Notes: generated by a model not told the origin, from the sequence alone. DNA of 33,476 nt from Gelidibacter algens (GCF_001678675.1 NZ_LZRN01000044.1:1-33476), one strand, 5' to 3'. Shown: positions 23,385 through 32,132, numbered from the stretch's first letter. A program made the numbers and translations.

Positions 23385-23421
23385 AAAAGGACAACTAATT
23401 TTAGAAATTAGTTGTCCTTTT
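23385..23421 (-). terminator. very strong terminator of the small secreted peptide gene
   Basis: A perfect 17-bp stem (AAAAGGACAACTAATTT and its complement) closes a 3-base loop. On the minus strand it is followed by a T-rich run, about 50 bases after the stop of the 49-residue peptide gene. Confidence 0.85.
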
Positions 23422-23472
23422 CCGTCTTCTATATGTGATTTAAAAATGAACCTTCTTCAAAAGAATCTTTGC

Positions 23473-23622
23473 TTAAAATGCAAGTTTCGTATCGTTTTGT
23501 AATCCATCTTTGATAATCACTACAGAATCTTGCTTCACCTCCGGAGCATCATTCGCGTCATCTTGAGAGAACAAGAAGGTCGCAAATGCTAGAGCCGCGA
23601 GGCTTAGAATAAGTTTTTTCAT
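23473..23622 (-). CDS. small secreted peptide of 49 residues
   Basis: The ORF has a clear signal peptide (MKKLILSLAALAFATFLFSQ, cleavage near residue 19-20) and a short acidic mature part of about 29 residues containing DDANDAPEVKQDSVVIIKDG. It has its own -7 motif 27 bases upstream (TAGATTTG, 23650-23657) and its own strong terminator, so it is a single-gene transcript. There are no cysteines and no lipobox. The mature peptide should be periplasmic or released. I do not recognise it. Confidence 0.65.
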   Translation of the reverse strand: MKKLILSLAALAFATFLFSQDDANDAPEVKQDSVVIIKDGLQNDTKLAF

Positions 23623-23649
23623 CTTAATAATTATTGATTAATAGCATTA

Positions 23650-23657
23650 CAAATCTA
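23650..23657 (-). promoter_or_regulatory. -7 motif of the secreted peptide gene
   Basis: On the minus strand TAGATTTG matches TAnnTTTG, 27 bases before the ATG at 23622. Confidence 0.4.
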
Positions 23658-23767
23658 TGAAATAAGACACTGATTCTAAAGGTTTAAGAGCCTTATTATC
23701 TTAGTTCTTCAATAATTTCGATTAGATGCATTTTATCAAGGTGAAATACATTCTTACAAGGATAGCG

Positions 23768-23785
23768 ATACGTAAACCTACGTAT
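23768..23785. promoter_or_regulatory. palindrome ATACGTA-4-TACGTAT, possible operator
   Basis: A perfect 7-bp inverted repeat with spacer AACC lies about 145 bp upstream of the secreted peptide gene and downstream of glnN. TACGTA-type dyads are plausible sites for dimeric HTH regulators. No regulator is encoded next to it. Confidence 0.4.
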
Positions 23786-23816
23786 GAATCTTTTTATTTA
23801 CGACTAATGCAATGAA

Positions 23817-23842
23817 AAAAACCTCTAACTAAAGAGGTTTTT
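23817..23842 (-). terminator. terminator of glnN
   Basis: AAAAACCTCT and AGAGGTTTTT (perfect 10-bp stem, 6-base loop) lie about 30 bases after the glnN stop, with T-rich sequence on the minus strand. Confidence 0.8.
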
Positions 23843-23872
23843 GACAATTATATCCTAATAATGCATTATAAA

Positions 23873-26059
23873 TTAATTTGTAAATAGCAATTCACGATAC
23901 TTTGTCATTGGCCAAAGTTCATCATCTACCAACAATTCCAATTTATCACAGTGGTAACGAATACTATCAAAAAGTGGCTTTACCTTAAAACAATAATCAT
24001 GTGCTTTCTTTTCAAAATCCTCTATAAGGTTGGCTGTTCTTCTTTCATCTGTCATTCTGGTAACATCAGAATTAATTGAAGAAATATGACCCGAAATATC
24101 CTCGATCAAATTCAATTGCTCTTGCGCAAATTTCTTGAATTCAGAGCCGTAAATTTCTTTTAACCCTTTCACATTTTCTATCAGTATATTCTGATATCTC
24201 ACCGCAACCGGAACAATATGGTTGCGCGCAATATCACCAAGAACACGGCCTTCAATCTGAATACGCAAAACGTATTCTTCCATTTCAATTTCGTAGCGCG
24301 CCTCAGACTCTATCTTGTTCATGACGCCCATATCTTCAAAAAGCTTTATGGATTTTTCAGACACTTTTACTTTTAAAGCTTCAGGAGTAGTTCTATGGTT
24401 GCTTAAGCCTCGCTTTTTGGCTTCCTTTTCCCAAGCGTCGCCGTAACCATTGCCTTCAAAGAGGATGTTTTTGGATTTTTTGATATATTCTCTCAATACA
24501 TTGAAAATGGCGTCATCCTTTTTCATTTCTTTTTTCTTGATCAATTTATCCACTTCCGCTTTAAAATCAATCAATTGTTTTGCTACAATGGTATTTAGAA
24601 CAGTCATCGGGTTTGCACAGTTTGCAGTAGATCCGACAGCCCTAAACTCAAATTTATTTCCCGTGAAGGCAAAAGGAGAAGTTCTGTTTCTATCTGTATT
24701 ATCCAATAGCACATCTGGAATTTTCCCTACGACGTTCAATTTAAGATCGGTTTTTTCCTCTGGAGATAATTTGCCATCGGTTACATTTTCCAATTCATTC
24801 AGCACATTTGTCAATTGCTCTCCAATAAAAACAGACATGATTGCTGGTGGTGCCTCATTGGCTCCCAAACGGTGATCGTTACTTGCTGAGGCTATTGCAG
24901 CCCTTAGCAACTCTTCATTGTCATTTACCGCTTTGATGGTATTTATAAAGAAGGTTAGGAACTGTAAATTGCTCATTGGTGTTTTACCCGGGCCTAACAA
25001 ATTAATGCCAGTATCAGTGGTTAAACTCCAATTGTTATGTTTTCCGGAGCCGTTGACACCAGCAAATGGCTTTTCATGGAACAACACTTTAAAATTATGA
25101 CGGTCTGCAATCTTATCCATAACATCCATCAATAACGAATTATGATCTACCGCCAAATTGGCTTCTTCATAAATAGGCGCCAACTCAAACTGGTTTGGTG
25201 CGACTTCATTATGTCTTGTTTTAACCGGAATGCCCAACAGCATAGATTCAATTTCCAAATCGCGCATATACGCTAAGGCTCTTGCAGGAATCGAACCAAA
25301 ATAATGGTCATCCAACTGCTGTCCTTTTGCTGCCGTGTGGCCCAATAAAGTCCTTCCCGTCAATACAATATCGGGTCTTGACGCCGCTAAAGCACTGTCA
25401 ATCAAAAAGTATTCTTGCTCCCAACCTAATGAGGAATTTACCTTTTTTACATTCTTGTCAAAATATTTACAAACGGCAACCGCAGCATTGTCCATAGCAT
25501 ATAGTGCTCTTAACAATGGCGTTTTATAATCTAAAGCCTCTCCCGTATAAGCCACAAATACCGTTGGAATACATAATGTCGTACCATATATATAAGCAGG
25601 AGAAGTTGGGTCCCATGCTGTGTAGCCGCGAGCTTCAAACGTATTTCTAATACCTCCGTTAGGAAAACTTGACGCATCAGGCTCTTGTTGGACCAACTGT
25701 GTGCCTCCAAACTTTTCAATAGCCAATCCATTTCCAATAGTCTCAAAGAAAGCATCGTGTTTTTCAGCAGTAGACCCCGTTAATGGCTGAAACCAATGCG
25801 TATAATGCGTCGCCCCTTTTGAAATAGCCCATTCCTTCATTCCTGTAGAAATGTGATCAGCCACAGAACGGTCTATCTTTGAACCATTGTCAATAGCAGA
25901 CATCACACTGTTGAAAGCTTCTTTGGTAAGAAACTGTCGCATGGTGGATTCGTTAAAAACATTGGCACCAAAAATTGCAGAGCGGCGTTCAGTTTCCTCA
26001 ATAACAACGGGTTTGCGGTCGAGAGTTTGTTTAATTGCGTAAAAACGTAGAGTTGACAT
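23873..26059 (-). CDS. glnN: glutamine synthetase type III
   Basis: The 728-residue enzyme joins ammonia to glutamate using ATP. Its length and the motifs GWEQEYFL (212-219), NEVAPNQFELAPI (284-296) and FAGVNGSGKHNNWS (332-345) identify the GSIII class common in Bacteroidetes rather than the ~450-residue GSI. All catalytic stretches are intact. A -7 motif lies 29 bases upstream and a terminator follows, so it is probably transcribed alone. No P-II or Amt gene is next to it. Confidence 0.95.
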   Translation of the reverse strand: MSTLRFYAIKQTLDRKPVVIEETERRSAIFGANVFNESTMRQFLTKEAFNSVMSAIDNGSKIDRSVADHISTGMKEWAISKGATHYTHWFQPLTGSTAEKHDAFFETIGNGLAIEKFGGTQLVQQEPDASSFPNGGIRNTFEARGYTAWDPTSPAYIYGTTLCIPTVFVAYTGEALDYKTPLLRALYAMDNAAVAVCKYFDKNVKKVNSSLGWEQEYFLIDSALAASRPDIVLTGRTLLGHTAAKGQQLDDHYFGSIPARALAYMRDLEIESMLLGIPVKTRHNEVAPNQFELAPIYEEANLAVDHNSLLMDVMDKIADRHNFKVLFHEKPFAGVNGSGKHNNWSLTTDTGINLLGPGKTPMSNLQFLTFFINTIKAVNDNEELLRAAIASASNDHRLGANEAPPAIMSVFIGEQLTNVLNELENVTDGKLSPEEKTDLKLNVVGKIPDVLLDNTDRNRTSPFAFTGNKFEFRAVGSTANCANPMTVLNTIVAKQLIDFKAEVDKLIKKKEMKKDDAIFNVLREYIKKSKNILFEGNGYGDAWEKEAKKRGLSNHRTTPEALKVKVSEKSIKLFEDMGVMNKIESEARYEIEMEEYVLRIQIEGRVLGDIARNHIVPVAVRYQNILIENVKGLKEIYGSEFKKFAQEQLNLIEDISGHISSINSDVTRMTDERRTANLIEDFEKKAHDYCFKVKPLFDSIRYHCDKLELLVDDELWPMTKYRELLFTN

Positions 26060-26088
26060 AATTTATATATTTGGTTAAAATTATGCCA

Positions 26089-26096
26089 CAAAAATA
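26089..26096 (-). promoter_or_regulatory. -7 motif of glnN
   Basis: On the minus strand TATTTTTG matches TAnnTTTG, 29 bases before the glnN ATG. Confidence 0.4.
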
Positions 26097-26181
26097 AAAA
26101 AAAATGATTACAAATGAGATTACGCCCTAAAATAAATAGGGTCTCAGAGTAAAAATCGCACAAACAGCGATAACCAACCTC

Positions 26182-27135
26182 CTATTTTTCGATATAGAAC
26201 GCCAGAAATAGAAATATAAGATAGGAAGCAAGTAAAATAAAACCCTTTAACCTTCCCAATTCAAGTTTTTTCGGTAAAAAAATCATCGGAATCAGAACAA
26301 ATGCAAATGCAATCATCCATAGCATGTCGCTGCCCAAAATTTGAGGGTTGTCTACTGTTATTGGCTGAATCATGGCCGTAAGACCAAGTACTGAAGCAAT
26401 ATTGAAGATATTGGAACCAATTAAATTACCCAGAGAAATAGCTTTCTCCTTCTTTAAGGCCGCAATGACAGAGGCCGCCAATTCTGGAACGCTAGTACCA
26501 ATGGCTACCATGGTTACTGAGATTACACGTTCACTAACACCAAAAGAGATAGCCATCTCCTTTGCTCCAAAAACCAACCATTCACTCCCAAAATAAAGTG
26601 CCGCGCCACCAATAAGCAACCAAATAGTAATTTTAAAACCTGAGGTAATTTGTAAGGTTTCATCAAGGTCTTCAATTTGAATGTCAGGTACTCTCCGTGA
26701 TCGTCTAATCAATACAACAAGAAAAATAATAAGAGAAAGCATCAAGGCACCACCTTCCCACCTGTCTAAAACATTGCCACTATCCAAAAGAAAATAGAGC
26801 ACCACAGATAGCAACATCATCATGGGCCAATTGAGTTTGTAAAAATTCTTGTCAACATCCAATGGGGAGATCAGCGCTGTAATTCCCAATACCAAACCTA
26901 TATTGGCAATATTGGAACCTATCACGTTGCCTAACGAAATGTCTGAAGACCCATCCAAAGCCGCCTGTAAACTGACCAAAAGTTCTGGTGCTGATGTGGC
27001 GAAAGACACCACCGTCATCCCTATGACCAATTTGGATATATTAAATTTAAACGAAAGGGCTACTGAAGAACGAACTAAAAATTCACCACCTACAACCAAG
27101 AGAATTAAACCTAAAATTACCCAAACAATACTCAT
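26182..27135 (-). CDS. calcium/sodium antiporter (CaCA family, YrbG-like)
   Basis: This 317-residue inner-membrane protein has about ten helices arranged as two homologous halves. Each half has the ion-binding alpha motif: SFATSAPELLVSLQAAL with GNVIGSNIANIGLVLG in the first, and AIGTSVPELAASVIAAL with GNLIGSNIFNIASVLG in the second. The central acidic loop is short. Exchange of Na+ for Ca2+ is the family activity; the exact ions are inferred. It is followed by glnN on the same strand after about 120 bp. Confidence 0.9.
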   Translation of the reverse strand: MSIVWVILGLILLVVGGEFLVRSSVALSFKFNISKLVIGMTVVSFATSAPELLVSLQAALDGSSDISLGNVIGSNIANIGLVLGITALISPLDVDKNFYKLNWPMMMLLSVVLYFLLDSGNVLDRWEGGALMLSLIIFLVVLIRRSRRVPDIQIEDLDETLQITSGFKITIWLLIGGAALYFGSEWLVFGAKEMAISFGVSERVISVTMVAIGTSVPELAASVIAALKKEKAISLGNLIGSNIFNIASVLGLTAMIQPITVDNPQILGSDMLWMIAFAFVLIPMIFLPKKLELGRLKGFILLASYLIFLFLAFYIEK

Positions 27136-27278
27136 AATTTTTTTTTGCGAAGATACTATATTCGGATTATTTGAAAAGCATTGCCGATTATGAATCTCAA
27201 AAATATACTAAGAAGCTACAAAAAAAATGAAAAGAACAATTCGGCAAATGTCACATAACTAATCAAAACTAACTTTTC

Positions 27279-27325
27279 AGTTATATAACGAATTAAATAG
27301 TTGTATAACTAAAAAAATAGTTATA
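27279..27325. promoter_or_regulatory. operator cluster of the BlaI-type repressor
   Basis: Repeated AGTTATA/TATAACT half-sites form GTTATATAAC (27280-27289), a near-palindrome at 27298-27311 and a perfect TATAACTA-6-TAGTTATA dyad (27304-27325). They overlap the promoter core, so repressor binding would block transcription of its own operon. Confidence 0.6.
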
Positions 27326-27329
27326 TTTG
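27301..27329 (+). promoter_or_regulatory. promoter of the BlaI/BlaR1-like operon
   Basis: TTG (27301-27303), an 18-bp spacer and TATATTTG (27322-27329) match the Bacteroidetes -33/-7 consensus exactly. The ATG of the repressor lies 51 bases downstream. Confidence 0.65.
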
Positions 27330-27380
27330 ACTTCTCGGTTTAATGTACCGATTTACGCAAACGAAATAAAATTAATTTTT

Positions 27381-27776
27381 ATGCAAAAGCTCACCAATAA
27401 AGAAGAGGAAATCATGCACATTATATGGAAGCTCGAAAAAGCTTTTGTAAAAGATGTGCTTGCAGAAATCACGGCAGATCAACCACACTACAACACCCTT
27501 TCTACCATTGTTAGAAATTTGGAAGATAAAGGCTATGTGAGTTATCAAGCCTATGGAAAAACACATCAGTACTTCCCAATTGTGAGCAAAGAGGCTTACA
27601 AAAAACGGTTTATGAGTACCGCCATTGAGAACTATTTCAATAATTCATATAAAAATGTAGTCTCGTTTTTTGCGAAGGAAGAAAAAATAAGCATTGATGA
27701 ACTCAAAGAAATCATTGCGCTTATTGAGACCAAAAATAACGAAGAAGCCGAGTCCAAGAAATCCCAAACGCTTTAA
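27381..27776 (+). CDS. BlaI/MecI/CopY-family transcriptional repressor
   Basis: From the ATG at 27381 (preferred over the upstream in-frame extension to 27327) the protein has 131 residues. A winged-helix domain covers about residues 1-80 (LTNKEEEIMHIIWKLEKAFV, then YNTLSTIVRNLEDKGYV as recognition helix and wing). A helical dimerisation tail follows. Family members are dimers removed by an M56 protease when a signal is sensed, and the next gene, 2 bp downstream, encodes such a protease. The AGTTATA dyads upstream are the likely operators. The inducing signal is unknown; beta-lactam is not implied by this sequence. Confidence 0.88.
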   Translation: MQKLTNKEEEIMHIIWKLEKAFVKDVLAEITADQPHYNTLSTIVRNLEDKGYVSYQAYGKTHQYFPIVSKEAYKKRFMSTAIENYFNNSYKNVVSFFAKEEKISIDELKEIIALIETKNNEEAESKKSQTL

Positions 27777-27778
27777 TT

Positions 27779-29666
27779 ATGGAATACTTATTGAAAGCCA
27801 GCGCACTACTCACTATCTTTTATGGATGCTACATCTTGTTTTTGCAGCGAGTAAACTTTTTTTGACTCTAACCGATGGTTTTTAGTATTGGGTTTACTAA
27901 CCTCGGTACTATTTCCACTTTTCGTCATTCCCCTTTATGTGGACATGCCTGCACCAAGCAACGATAGTTTCAAATTAGTAGCCACAACCATCCAAATAGC
28001 TCCAGAGACATTTGACCTGACCTCTTTATTTATTTGGTTCTATGCCACTGTTGCAAGTTTCTTTTTGGGCAGACTAATCATCCAACTCTTTTCTTTAAGT
28101 GTGCTGATCAGAAAACACGACAAGAAAAAAATAGGTGCTTATATTTTTGTGGAAACTGAACAAAACACGACACCTTTTTCATTTTTTAGATGGATCGTTT
28201 ACAATCCGGAACACTTTAATCAGCAAGAACTCCAACTCATTCTACAACATGAAAAAGTGCATGCCAAACAAATGCATAGTTTGGATGTGTTACTCACAGA
28301 TATCGCCAGCGCATTATTTTGGTTCAATCCCTTTATATGGCTATACAGAAAAGCACTAAAGCAAAACTTGGAATTTATTGCTGATTACAACACCCAAAAA
28401 ACAACAGACTGCGAGGAACGCTATCAAAAATTACTATTGAAAACCAGCTTGCCTCAAGAAAATTTAATTTTCATCAATACTTTTTATAATTCAACAATCA
28501 AAAAACGAATCGTTATGTTACACAAATCAAAATCAAAACTTATGAACACTTGGAAATTCAGTATTATCATTCCTTTATTAGTGATTTTCGCTATGACTTT
28601 TAATACTAAAACTATTGCACAGACGTCTGATCGGGTTTCAGAATCGGCTTCGAGTGACCAACAAAATATCTTAAAATTTGTGGTGACCAAAGACACTAAG
28701 GATAAGCAACTGGATTTTATAAAAAATAAACTCGCCGACAAAGGCGCTACTATAAATTTCAACAATGTGAAACGGAATTCGAAAAATCAGATCACCGGGA
28801 TCAAGATAGAATATGAAAATAAAAATGCAAACGGGAGTATTTTTGCCAATTCCTCAGAACCTATCAGTCCTATAGAGATTTCCATGAATCCATCTAATGG
28901 TACGATCATCTTAGGCCAGCAATCGTCTGAACTGAGTCAAACTTTTGATGTGGACACTGCAGAAGATGGAGAGATTGAGCTTAAGAAAACAACTTCCAAA
29001 AAAATTATTTTGACTTCCGAAAACAAATTGAATGCAAAATCGGAAGACGTTGAAGATGTTGAAATCACTGTTATAAAAAAAGAGAATGACACTAATGTCC
29101 AACTTTTTGAGAATGATAAAGCTTCACCTTTAGTATTGTTAGATGGCACAGAAATTTCTAAAGAACAAATGGAAGCAACGGATCCAGATATTATTGGAAG
29201 TGTTACCGTTCTAAAAGAAGAAAGTGCCACTACAAAATATGGAGAAAAAGGTAAAAATGGCGTCATCCTTATCACTAGCAAAAAAGGTAACTTTTTCAAA
29301 ACTGATGCTGGAGATTTGATCTCAATTGGTAAAGATAACAAACAAGAAGAAAATACGCTGTCACATAGTGGTAAACAACCTTTATACATTTTAGGTGATA
29401 AAGAAATCACTATAGAACAGATGGAAGCCATCAATCCAAACACCATCGACGTTGTGAATGTGTTGAAAGATGAAAAAGCTACAAAAAAATATGGCAAAAA
29501 AGGGAAAAATGGTGTGATCATTATCACACTAAAAAAGAATAACTTTGATTTTAGACCTAAAAAGGAAGCCCAAATCTCTGACAGATTTTGGGCTTTTATT
29601 TTTATGAAAACCTTAATCTTACTCCACTACAACTTTCTTGATCATAGATTTTCCTCGGCAGTTTAA
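27779..29666 (+). pseudogene. BlaR1-like M56 metallopeptidase, frameshifted
   Basis: The true start is the ATG at 27779 (MEYLLKASALLTIFYGCYIL), but frame 1 stops after 28 codons in a T7 run (27857-27863). With one T fewer it continues as DSNRWFLVLGLLTSVLF into a long ORF (usable from about 27888). Membrane helices at the N-terminus precede the zinc motif HEKVH (28248-28262) with the later Glu in LEFIADYN, then another helix (FSIIIPLLVIFAMTF) and a long exported region. The C-terminus has two repeats like TonB-receptor plug segments (LDGTEISKEQMEA..., KYGEKGKNGVILIT and a second KYGKKGKNGVIIIT). The frame then runs through its own terminator into the convergent gene. Whether the indels are real or sequencing errors is open. 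Confidence 0.75.
29566..29605. terminator. bidirectional terminator, inside the open frame of the M56 gene
   Basis: AAGCCCAAATCT pairs with AGATTTTGGGCTT (one bulged T) around a 5-base loop. TTATTTTT follows on the plus strand and CCTTTTT on the minus strand. Its place inside the open frame argues that the original M56 stop codon lay upstream. Confidence 0.75.
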
Positions 29667-31604
29667 CCTCAACACATAAATGCCTTTCGACAATCCGTAA
29701 TCAGAAGAAAGATAAAAATCCCTATCGCCATTCAACTGTTGCAACAGCAGGTTACGACCATCCATTGTAAACACTTCCATTTTGGTGTCGCTCTTTATTC
29801 CCGTTATGTAAAGTCTATCTTTGGTAGGGTTTGGGTGAATTTTTATATTCACGGCATCGGCATCAATTGTACTCAATTCCTGATCCCAAACTTGTCCAAC
29901 TTTATTTCCCCAAATAAACTCAATCAATTCCGGCTGGTCTATAAATGGATTTCTATTGATTTGCCAGGTGTAGATGATATTGTTTCGGTTCATTTCAAAA
30001 TCGTCAGGCGGATCTTCTCTATGCCACTTCAGTAAGATCGACAAATCTCCAAGCTCACCTACCGTTCCTTCTGGGAAACCATTGACAATCTCTAGGCCTT
30101 TGTACCTAGCTGCCATATAAAATACACTTCGTGCCACATCGCCTTTAAATTTCCCCAAAGTACCCTTCGGACCATTATATTGTCCGTAATGCAAATTATT
30201 GCGTCTGCTATTTTCGCGAGAATCAACAGCCCTCAACGCATGGGCGTCGCTATAACCATGACGGAGAGAATCTGCATTGGTATTCCAGAACATCTCTTTC
30301 CCATCAAAAATTTCATCTAAATCAATACCATAAAATCTACCCCGACTTCGTGGATAAGTATGCTCCCGGTTCCATGTTCCAAAATTTTCTGAACCATATT
30401 GATAATCCAATTTAGGTCGTCCTTTTTCTATATAAACCAACCATACTTCATTACTGTGTTCTGGATTTTGATCGGCTTCTTTTAACATCTCAATAACCTC
30501 AGCATACGCCTGCGCCCTGACCACCCCCTCTTTTGCAATGATATCTTGAATGGCTTGTCTTAATGCTGTATCTGCCATACCATGCAAACTGTTATAATAG
30601 CCGTCGGGCTGTGTGCTGTTGACTCTTCCAAAGGTTGGGTTGATTGGCGTACCAAAATCGGCCTGAGTGAAATCATTATCAATTATTCTTATTTGCAAAT
30701 TATTATTAAGTACCACAAATGTTGGTGGCAATCCTGAAACCCTAACTTTGATGACCTCATCGCCTTCGTCATTACTATCATCAATCACGGTTATAGTGGT
30801 GGATACAGTATTTGCCCCGATTGGTATGGTCAACACCGTTTCACCTATATAATCATCAGCATTAAAGCCATAATTACTCAAGCTTAAGGTAAATGACAAC
30901 CCATCAGCCACATTCTGTTCAGTAGTAAATGAAATGGTGAACGTATCTCCTTCATGATACTGTTTCTCAGCTATCGAAATTAAAACCCCATTGAGCACCA
31001 CCCCAGAACCATCATTTAGCTGCCTTGGCGTAGGAGTGGCTGACCTGTAATTCACCACGCCGTCATCTACAAAACGCTGAATGGAATTGGTGTTATTATT
31101 CGAACCTTCATTGAGTTGTTGGAGGTTTTGATCAAAAGCTCTAAAAATATCCAGTAAGCCAGTGGCTTCAGCATCATTGGTGCCATAGACCATGACATCT
31201 ATCAACGTATCATCAACATATGCTAAGGTAAATTCAGGAAAGTCGAGATCATTTGCCCGATAGAGCGCAATGGCATCAGGACCATTTTGAATCACGGAAA
31301 CAGGTATTACGTATTGTGGCGTTGGTGTTACGGAATTGCTACCTATAAGCAGCACCCCATTGATGTCAGTTTCATAACCGTCTAAATTTAACGCCAAATA
31401 GCTCTGATTGCCTCCCGTAGCCGACCCGTTAAAAAAGACAAGAACATACCCATCTAAAGGATAATTTGGGGTTTCTGAGAGAAGTTCAACAAATTCTTTT
31501 GTGTCTGTGCTAGGCGTGTCACTATCCAATTCATTGATGACTACCTGACCTAAAACAATACCAGAGAAGCCCATAAAAACAAAAAATGTAGCGAGATATT
31601 TCAT
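29619..31604 (-). CDS. secreted modular endonuclease I with T9SS sorting domain
   Basis: The protein has 661 residues. It has a signal peptide (about 1-19), a lamin-tail-like domain (about 20-188), a Calx-beta-like domain (about 208-312), an endonuclease I domain (about 335-565) and a T9SS sorting domain (about 588-661, IHPNPTKDRLYI ... GIYVLRL ... KKVVVE). The nuclease core shows NREHTYPRSRG (412-422, catalytic H415) and DAHALRAVDSRENSRRNN (453-470). It should be secreted or surface-bound and degrade extracellular DNA or RNA for nutrients. The gene is convergent with the M56 gene and shares its terminator. Confidence 0.88.
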   Translation of the reverse strand: MKYLATFFVFMGFSGIVLGQVVINELDSDTPSTDTKEFVELLSETPNYPLDGYVLVFFNGSATGGNQSYLALNLDGYETDINGVLLIGSNSVTPTPQYVIPVSVIQNGPDAIALYRANDLDFPEFTLAYVDDTLIDVMVYGTNDAEATGLLDIFRAFDQNLQQLNEGSNNNTNSIQRFVDDGVVNYRSATPTPRQLNDGSGVVLNGVLISIAEKQYHEGDTFTISFTTEQNVADGLSFTLSLSNYGFNADDYIGETVLTIPIGANTVSTTITVIDDSNDEGDEVIKVRVSGLPPTFVVLNNNLQIRIIDNDFTQADFGTPINPTFGRVNSTQPDGYYNSLHGMADTALRQAIQDIIAKEGVVRAQAYAEVIEMLKEADQNPEHSNEVWLVYIEKGRPKLDYQYGSENFGTWNREHTYPRSRGRFYGIDLDEIFDGKEMFWNTNADSLRHGYSDAHALRAVDSRENSRRNNLHYGQYNGPKGTLGKFKGDVARSVFYMAARYKGLEIVNGFPEGTVGELGDLSILLKWHREDPPDDFEMNRNNIIYTWQINRNPFIDQPELIEFIWGNKVGQVWDQELSTIDADAVNIKIHPNPTKDRLYITGIKSDTKMEVFTMDGRNLLLQQLNGDRDFYLSSDYGLSKGIYVLRLNCRGKSMIKKVVVE

Positions 31605-31883
31605 AAGTATACTTTTACATAAAGATATGCAAATGGTCAGATTTTCAATGCTTTAAGTTTCAATCGATGGACAAAGGGAAAAGATTCAAACTTTTGTAAA
31701 ATCAAAATAGAGAATCGCAACAAATGATAGAATCTTCAGAAACCTCGGTTTTTTAGGATGGAAAAACATTTCGTATTTTTTAGTATGAAGGAAATCTTAA
31801 TTGCAACTCAGTTCTAACATGAGTTTTGACCTTAGTTTTTGAGCAATTACCATTGGTTTTAACAATTTAAAGCGTTAAATTTT
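31605..31883. other. intergenic region upstream of the endonuclease gene
   Basis: No ORF or clear structure is supported. The sequence just before the endonuclease ATG contains a near match to the -7 motif (TATCTTTA on the minus strand). Confidence 0.4.
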
Positions 31884-31891
31884 TATCTTTG
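31884..31891 (+). promoter_or_regulatory. -7 motif of the 50-residue peptide gene
   Basis: TATCTTTG matches TAnnTTTG, 24 bases before the ATG at 31916. No well-placed -33 TTG. Confidence 0.35.
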
Positions 31892-31915
31892 TTGTTAACG
31901 CATTTCAGGATCTCC

Positions 31916-32068
31916 ATGAAAAAAAGCTTCTTTAAATTTTTGGCAAAGATCAATAAAGCAGTTCTTCCGAGCTATTCAAAAAAAGGCCTCGACCTTGCAA
32001 AAGCCTCCAAAGTACAAATGGCCATAATTGGATGGCGCGTTTTTGTTACAAAAAATGCGATCGATTAA
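31916..32068 (+). CDS. conserved 50-residue basic peptide (often mislabelled SsrA-binding)
   Basis: The ORF encodes 50 residues (MKKSFFKFLAKINKAVLPSY, then a Lys-rich stretch and VQMAIIGWRVFVTKNAID). The pattern FFxFLAKxNKxxLPSY...LDLAKASKxQxAIIGWRxxVT is one I remember from many Flavobacteria, where it is sometimes annotated as SsrA-binding protein although it is far too short to be SmpB. It is basic and amphipathic with no signal peptide. The function is unknown. It lies upstream of the helicase gene but has its own -7 motif. Confidence 0.65.
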   Translation: MKKSFFKFLAKINKAVLPSYSKKGLDLAKASKVQMAIIGWRVFVTKNAID

Positions 32069-32088
32069 AACCCAAACCCTATCTACAT

Positions 32089-32116
32089 TTTGCCACTATA
32101 TTTTCCGCTATCTTTG
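32089..32116 (+). promoter_or_regulatory. probable promoter of the DEAD-box helicase
   Basis: TTTG (32089-32092), a 16-bp spacer and TATCTTTG (32109-32116), 16 bases before the ATG. The spacer is slightly short for the consensus. Confidence 0.4.
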
Positions 32117-32132
32117 CCAAAAATAATTAAGA

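Noticed and set aside
23161-23502. 113-codon plus-strand ORF
   Set aside because: It starts with GTG, translates through the 17-bp terminator hairpin and overlaps the secreted peptide gene; composition is not protein-like.
24450-24875. 141-codon plus-strand ORF opposite glnN
   Set aside because: It is antisense to conserved GSIII sequence, with no independent evidence of coding.
28937-29527. 196-codon minus-strand ORF opposite the M56 gene
   Set aside because: It is the mirror of the repetitive, strongly coding M56 C-terminus; it has Ser/Phe-rich low-complexity sequence and no independent support.
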